DNA from: Desulfobacter curvatus DSM 3379
Lineage (GTDB): Bacteria > Desulfobacterota > Desulfobacteria > Desulfobacterales > Desulfobacteraceae
Reading direction: 5' to 3'
DNA length: 41,764 nucleotides
Assembly: GCF_000373985.1 (NCBI RefSeq)
Contig: NZ_KB893077.1
Location: forward strand, 154 to 41,917
In this document: piece by piece, positions 41,611-41,764 of the stretch
Layout: the number at the start of each line of letters is the position of its first letter
Position numbering within the stretch: position 1 is the first letter of the stretch
Translations under genes and position numbers: made by a program
Notes under the pieces: model-generated
Told to the model about the DNA's origin: nothing
Database searches by the model: none
What the model saw: the letters and a program-made list of their open reading frames with translations, nothing else

Positions 41611-41764
41611 GTCGAGTAGCCCGAGGGAACCGCCCCCTCAGGCTCTCACAGAACCGGACGTGAACGTCTCCGCTCATCCGGCTCCTATTGACCAGCCTAT
41701 ACAAAACGGCTTTGCTTGGTTCAATCCAATCCTCCTGTTTCCAGTTGTTTTCTTTACTTCAAGC
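41611..41764 (-). mobile_element. group II intron B, 3' end, nested in intron A
   Basis: On the minus strand a domain V hairpin, GAGCCGGATGAGCGG with its partner CACGTCCGGTTCTG (plus-strand about 41648-41684), is followed by a domain VI hairpin GAGGGGGCGGTTCCCTC and the end GGGCTACTCGAC at 41611. This is the standard 3' end of a second, different bacterial group II intron. Its 5' part and any reverse transcriptase lie beyond the window. Confidence 0.75.

Noticed and set aside
41611..41704. N-terminal extension of the reverse transcriptase frame
   Set aside because: This DNA is domain V-VI of intron B; the reading frame is accidental.

Overview
This 41.8 kb window reads as a chromosomal segment of a Gram-negative, probably sulfate-reducing Desulfobacterota bacterium of Desulfobacteraceae type. 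That placement is inferred from protein style (PAS/sigma-54 activator, ferritin-like GGDEF protein, Spy/ZraP-like protein, Thivi_2564-type small membrane protein) and from the mixture of coding DNA with many decayed mobile elements. No rRNA, tRNA, CRISPR array or replication gene was seen.

Left part (1-9554, mostly + strand). A cold-shock protein has a sigma-70 promoter, a long leader and a strong terminator. It is followed by a single-domain RelA/SpoT-type synthetase, a transglutaminase-like protein and a PAS sigma-54 activator. A near-perfect -24/-12 promoter (4579-4594), with a candidate upstream activator site, lies just behind the activator. It reads into a 46-residue lysine-rich protein, an ABM-fold protein, two coupled SPFH/band-7 proteins (one membrane-anchored, one lipoprotein), a ferritin-like/GGDEF protein, a small membrane protein and a Spy-like periplasmic protein. 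Together this looks like an envelope-stress module.

Mannose-polymer module (9840-16855, + strand). It holds a cytidylate-kinase-like protein, a GT4 glycosyltransferase with a C-terminal glycosidase-like domain, a GT4 glycosyltransferase fused to a phosphomannose-isomerase cupin, and two GH130 proteins (mannoside phosphorylase family). Synthesis and phosphorolysis genes side by side suggest an intracellular mannan cycle. LacI-type palindromes lie inside and just beyond the cluster.

Middle (17288-26913). A MalT/AfsR-like STAND ATPase regulator is cut from its DNA-binding half by one in-frame TGA. The DNA-binding half is itself fused, in mid-BTAD domain, to a complete amidohydrolase. An AT-richer stretch follows: alpha/beta hydrolase, four-helix membrane protein, DUF6653-like protein and lipase-like lipoprotein. 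Two attC-like sites there suggest integron cassettes.

Mobile and decay zone (26914-29282). A RAYT (REP-associated tyrosine transposase) element with perfect 14-bp inverted ends sits against the C-terminal remnant of a DUF4143 ATPase. A diverged dispersed repeat is shared with 17553-17680.

Siderophore-uptake locus (29283-39634, - strand). An AraC/PchR-like regulator, a TonB-dependent receptor, a decayed third ABC ATPase, an RhtX/FptX-like MFS permease, an LCM-type methyltransferase and a YbtP/YbtQ-like ABC pair are arranged as one transcription direction. 21-bp-spaced repeats in front of the receptor look like the AraC-protein operator. No synthesis genes are present, so use of a foreign siderophore is likely. 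An isoprenylcysteine-methyltransferase-like membrane protein lies upstream.

Right end (39635-41764). This is a graveyard: a REP-like hairpin, a lon fragment, and the 3' exon of macB interrupted by a group II intron whose reverse transcriptase is itself interrupted by a second group II intron running off the window.
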